NCBI GenBank assembly: GCA_937902995.1 | Contig: CALEKY010000114.1 | Location: 14,170-78,169, forward strand | Source: an uncultured Sinobacteraceae bacterium | GTDB taxonomy: Bacteria; Pseudomonadota; Gammaproteobacteria; Steroidobacterales; Steroidobacteraceae | Length of the DNA: 64,000 nucleotides | Direction of reading: 5' to 3' | Part shown: positions 61,658 through 64,000 of the stretch, one piece after another | How positions within the stretch are numbered: the stretch's first letter is position 1 | How the letters are laid out: each line of letters starts with the position of its first letter | Program-made: the position numbers and the translations under genes | Notes under the pieces: generated by a model | What the model saw: the letters and a program-made list of their open reading frames with translations, nothing else | What the model was told of the DNA's origin: nothing | The model's database searches: none

Positions 61658-61683
61658 ACGCCGCGCACGCGGTGCGCGGCGTT
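61657..61683 (+). terminator. Perfect 12-base hairpin after the Ig/FN3 lipoprotein gene
   Basis: Arms AACGCCGCGCAC and GTGCGCGGCGTT with a 3-base loop begin at the last base of the stop codon. No T run follows directly, so it may act with Rho or protect the mRNA end. Confidence 0.7.
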
Positions 61684-61832
61684 AGCGACGACACGCGACA
61701 GTAAGGGCCACGGTCGGAATCGCGGCCGAGCGGTTACCTTGCTCCTTTGGGATCGCCGCTCTCACGCTCCTGCGCTCCCGCAGCTTTCGGGCATCCTGCC
61801 CAGCTGGAGGGGATTCGCGCGTAGCGCGCCAA

Positions 61833-61860
61833 CTGTCGCCTGTCGCCTATCGCCTCCGGC
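61833..61860. repeat. Period-7 array just upstream of the DUF454 gene
   Basis: Four 7-base steps with units CTGTCGC and CTATCGC end five bases before the ATG at 61865. A short hairpin with arms CGCGC and GCGCG precedes them (61816-61828). The array lies where the ribosome binding site should be, which leaves the gene without a clear one. Confidence 0.75.
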
Positions 61861-61864
61861 TAAG

Positions 61865-62242
61865 ATGGCGGCGATGCTCAGCTACACCCGCATCTTCGTT
61901 TGGCGGACGATCGCCGTGGCAGCGCTGGGGCTCGGTCTTGCCGGCATTGCCGTGCCGGTGCTCCCGACGGTGCCGTTTCTGATTCTTTCCGCATGGGCGG
62001 CGAGCCGCAGCTCGCCGCGCCTCGAGCGTTGGCTGCTCGAACATCCGAAATACGGCGGACACATTCGCGCATGGCGGGAACGCGGCGCGGTACCGCGCAA
62101 GGCAAAGTGGTTGGCCGTCCTCACGATGTTCGCAAGCGCCATCGTGCTGCAGTTCACGGCCGCACCCGCATGGGCGAAAACATCGGTCCCGATGGGCATG
62201 TGCATCGTCGCGGTGTGGCTGTGGCGCCGCCCCGATGCCTGA
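61865..62242 (+). CDS. DUF454 (YbaN-like) membrane protein
   Basis: The start is ATG at 61865 or 61874. The product of about 125 residues matches the YbaN family: an N-terminal helix pair with LGLGLAGIAVPVLPTVPFLI, a RLERWLLEHPKYGGHIRAW loop and two more hydrophobic helices. It is an inner-membrane protein of unknown function. No normal ribosome binding site is visible because a repeat array occupies that position. Confidence 0.9.
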   Translation: MAAMLSYTRIFVWRTIAVAALGLGLAGIAVPVLPTVPFLILSAWAASRSSPRLERWLLEHPKYGGHIRAWRERGAVPRKAKWLAVLTMFASAIVLQFTAAPAWAKTSVPMGMCIVAVWLWRRPDA

Positions 62243-62323
62243 TGGCGCTCCGAAAAGAAACCGACACCCCGCAACGGGCGGCTCAACCGCAAAGCCCCAC
62301 GCCGATCCGCCCCACCCTGAGGC

Positions 62324-63202
62324 TCAGCCCAGCGCCGCCTTGAACAACGCCAACATGCGCTCCCAGGCCTTCTCGGCTTGAGGTTCGTTGTAGACGGCCG
62401 AATCCGGCGGACACCAGCCGTGCAACGCGCCTTCATACACTTCGATTTCCGCCGGTAGCTTCGCGGCGGCAAACGCTTCCCTCAGCACGTTCTTCGCATT
62501 GGGATCGCGCTGATCGTCGTTCTCGGCGATCGCGAACAAGAAGTGCGCCTTCATTTTCGGAATGAGCAGGTGCGGACTATCGGGCCGATCGGTCACTAAT
62601 CCGCCGCCATGGAACGATGCTCCGGCGCCGATTCGATCCGGGAATGCAGCGGCCGTACGCATCACGATGGGTCCGCCCATGCAATACCCGGTCGTCGCGA
62701 GCTTGCGCTTCTTGTCGACGCTAGGCTGCGCATCGAGCCATTTCACGAACGCCGTCGCATCCGTGACGTGAGTTTCGGCGTTCAACGAACCGCCTAGCGC
62801 CATGGCGGCCTTGCGCGTCTCCGGATCCGAGAAACTTGCGCCCGGCGGGAAGATCGGCGCCTTCTGCTTTCGATAGAAAGGATTCGGCACCAGCACGGAA
62901 TAACCGGACTCGGCAAGGCGCTTGCCCATCTGCTCGAACGCCGGACGCAACCCGAGAATGTCCGTCCAGATCAGCACACCGGGATGCGCACCTTCCGCGG
63001 GATGTACGAAATACGCATCCGCCGTCCCGTCGGGCGTCTTGATCTCGACATGCGATTCCTTGACGGCGACGGCGCCGACGACACGCGGCAGCATCATCGT
63101 CGCGCCCAGTCCGAGCGACAACGCGCCGAATCTCCGGCGTGTGATTTCCAACGACCGCTGCTGAAACTCCACCATGTCATCCATCGAATCCTGGTCGCAC
63201 AT
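62324..63202 (-). CDS. Dienelactone hydrolase-family protein, Tat-exported
   Basis: The ATG at 63202 follows GGGGGATA. The 292-residue product begins with a twin-arginine signal (ITRRRFGALSLGLGATMML). It has a dienelactone hydrolase fold: nucleophile Cys in ATTGYCMGGPIV, an Asp in IAENDDQRDPN and a His in EGALHGWCPP. Classic DLH opens dienelactone in chlorocatechol breakdown. The Tat export here suggests a periplasmic hydrolase with another substrate. Confidence 0.92.
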   Translation of the reverse strand: MCDQDSMDDMVEFQQRSLEITRRRFGALSLGLGATMMLPRVVGAVAVKESHVEIKTPDGTADAYFVHPAEGAHPGVLIWTDILGLRPAFEQMGKRLAESGYSVLVPNPFYRKQKAPIFPPGASFSDPETRKAAMALGGSLNAETHVTDATAFVKWLDAQPSVDKKRKLATTGYCMGGPIVMRTAAAFPDRIGAGASFHGGGLVTDRPDSPHLLIPKMKAHFLFAIAENDDQRDPNAKNVLREAFAAAKLPAEIEVYEGALHGWCPPDSAVYNEPQAEKAWERMLALFKAALG

Positions 63203-63337
63203 GCGGTATCCCCCTGTTGTCGGTTTGAGTGAGGTCGATGGTAACGGCAGCCCCGCCCGGCGAACGTCGGCAAGAGTCAAGCCGCAGCGTTCGCGGGCGG
63301 GATCATCGATCCAGCCGAGCGATATCGGCCCGATGGC

Positions 63338-64000
63338 TCAGGTTTTTGCGAGCGCCTGATCGATGTCGGCAATGATGTCGTCGACGTGCTCGATACCGAT
63401 CGACAGACGGACCGTGTCTTCCGTGACGCCCGCCTTCTCGAGCTCTTCCGGAGACAATTGCCGGTGCGTGGTGGACGCCGGATGGCAAGCGAGCGAGCGG
63501 ACGTCGCCGATGTTCACGAGCCGCGTGATGAGCTGCAACGCGTCCTGGAACTTCTCGCCGCCCTTGCGCCCGCTCTTCACACCGAACGTCAAAATGCCCG
63601 AGGCCTTGCCGGACATGTATTTCTTCACGAGCGCATGATCCGGATGCGACTCGAGGCCGGCATATTTCACCCAGCTCACCTTCGGATGGTTGCTGAGGTA
63701 TTGAGCGACTTTGAGCGCGTTCTCGCAGATGCGGTCCATGCGCAAAGCGACCGTCTCGATCCCTTGCAGAATGAGGAACGCGTTGAACGGCGAAAGTGCC
63801 GAGCCCATGTTTCTGAGCGGCACGACACGCGCACGGCCGATATAGGCAGCCGGTCCCAGGGCCTCCGTGTAAACGACGCCGTGATAGCTGACATCCGGCT
63901 CGTTCAGTCGCGGGAAACGCTTCTTGTGCTCGGCCCACGGGAACTTGCCCGAATCGACGATGATGCCGCCGATGCTGTTGCCGTGCCCGCCGAGATACTT
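63338..64000 (-). CDS. O-acetylhomoserine/O-succinylhomoserine sulfhydrylase-like enzyme, C-terminal part
   Basis: The gene runs off the right edge, so only the last 220 residues are seen. The first visible codons read KYLGGHGN, which includes the PLP-binding Lys of the Cys/Met metabolism PLP family (usually SATKY). Later blocks such as MGSALSPFNAFLILQGIETV and IGDVRSLACHPASTTH match MetY (O-acetylhomoserine aminocarboxypropyltransferase). It would make homocysteine from sulfide for methionine synthesis. The N-terminal part is needed to confirm MetY over MetZ. Confidence 0.92.
   Translation of the reverse strand, partial: KYLGGHGNSIGGIIVDSGKFPWAEHKKRFPRLNEPDVSYHGVVYTEALGPAAYIGRARVVPLRNMGSALSPFNAFLILQGIETVALRMDRICENALKVAQYLSNHPKVSWVKYAGLESHPDHALVKKYMSGKASGILTFGVKSGRKGGEKFQDALQLITRLVNIGDVRSLACHPASTTHRQLSPEELEKAGVTEDTVRLSIGIEHVDDIIADIDQALAKT

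Overview
The window looks like chromosomal DNA of a GC-rich, Gram-negative gammaproteobacterium, most likely from the Steroidobacterales/Nevskiales-Xanthomonadales side of the class. That placement is inference: it rests on three TonB-dependent receptors, a PE-LIG-POL type LigD with Ku, the MaeB fusion enzyme, a spinster-type MFS carrier and many lipoproteins. I see no rRNA, tRNA, CRISPR array, insertion sequence or prophage. Nearly all DNA is coding, on both strands.

Layout. 1-821: N-terminal part of a TonB receptor. 1268-13516: a FadR-type regulator facing a tightly coupled operon: CapA-like phosphatase, TRAP small and large permeases, a 2-hydroxyacyl-CoA-dehydratase-like subunit, a fused double CaiB/BaiF CoA-transferase, a second dehydratase-like subunit, a TRAP binding lipoprotein, another CaiB/BaiF transferase and a CocE-type hydrolase. 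Most junctions are 4-base start/stop overlaps. The set reads as uptake, CoA activation and transformation of a carboxylic acid, but the dehydratase-like subunits lack much of the usual Fe-S ligand set. 13619-26782: DUF2959 lipoprotein, OtsB phosphatase, a TonB receptor, an Aer-like PAS chemoreceptor, a thioredoxin, two beta-lactamase-fold hydrolases, a DUF819 membrane protein, a YciI protein and a secreted protein. 27062-31617: NHEJ repair (LigD, Ku) followed by a MerR-TPR protein. 31789-41582: methyltransferases, DUF4920 and DUF2934 proteins, a large hybrid sensor kinase, an oxidoreductase, an amidase and a ribosome-hibernation protein. 41764-50125: malic enzyme MaeB, a host-attachment/baeRF protein, a tandem retropepsin-like protein, a BON-LysM protein, a lipoprotein, GNAT, a FEN-type exonuclease, a SnoaL-like protein and a hydrolase. 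50122-50995: an AT-richer patch with a GIY-YIG protein. 50996-64000: Tam-like methyltransferase, MFS and AGCS transporters, SDR, TonB receptor facing a TonB-anchor-like protein, a c-di-GMP riboswitch ahead of an Ig/FN3 lipoprotein, DUF454 protein, dienelactone hydrolase and a truncated MetY-type enzyme at the edge.

Two features stand out beyond the genes. First, many intergenic gaps hold short tandem arrays whose unit sequence differs from site to site but whose period is almost always 7 bases. They often flank a small GC-rich hairpin, and several supply the stop codon of the adjacent gene, so two unrelated proteins share the C-terminus VTRDS. Second, the c-di-GMP-I riboswitch is followed by a 10-base sequence exactly complementary to the region from the end of the ribosome binding site to the start codon, which suggests translational control.
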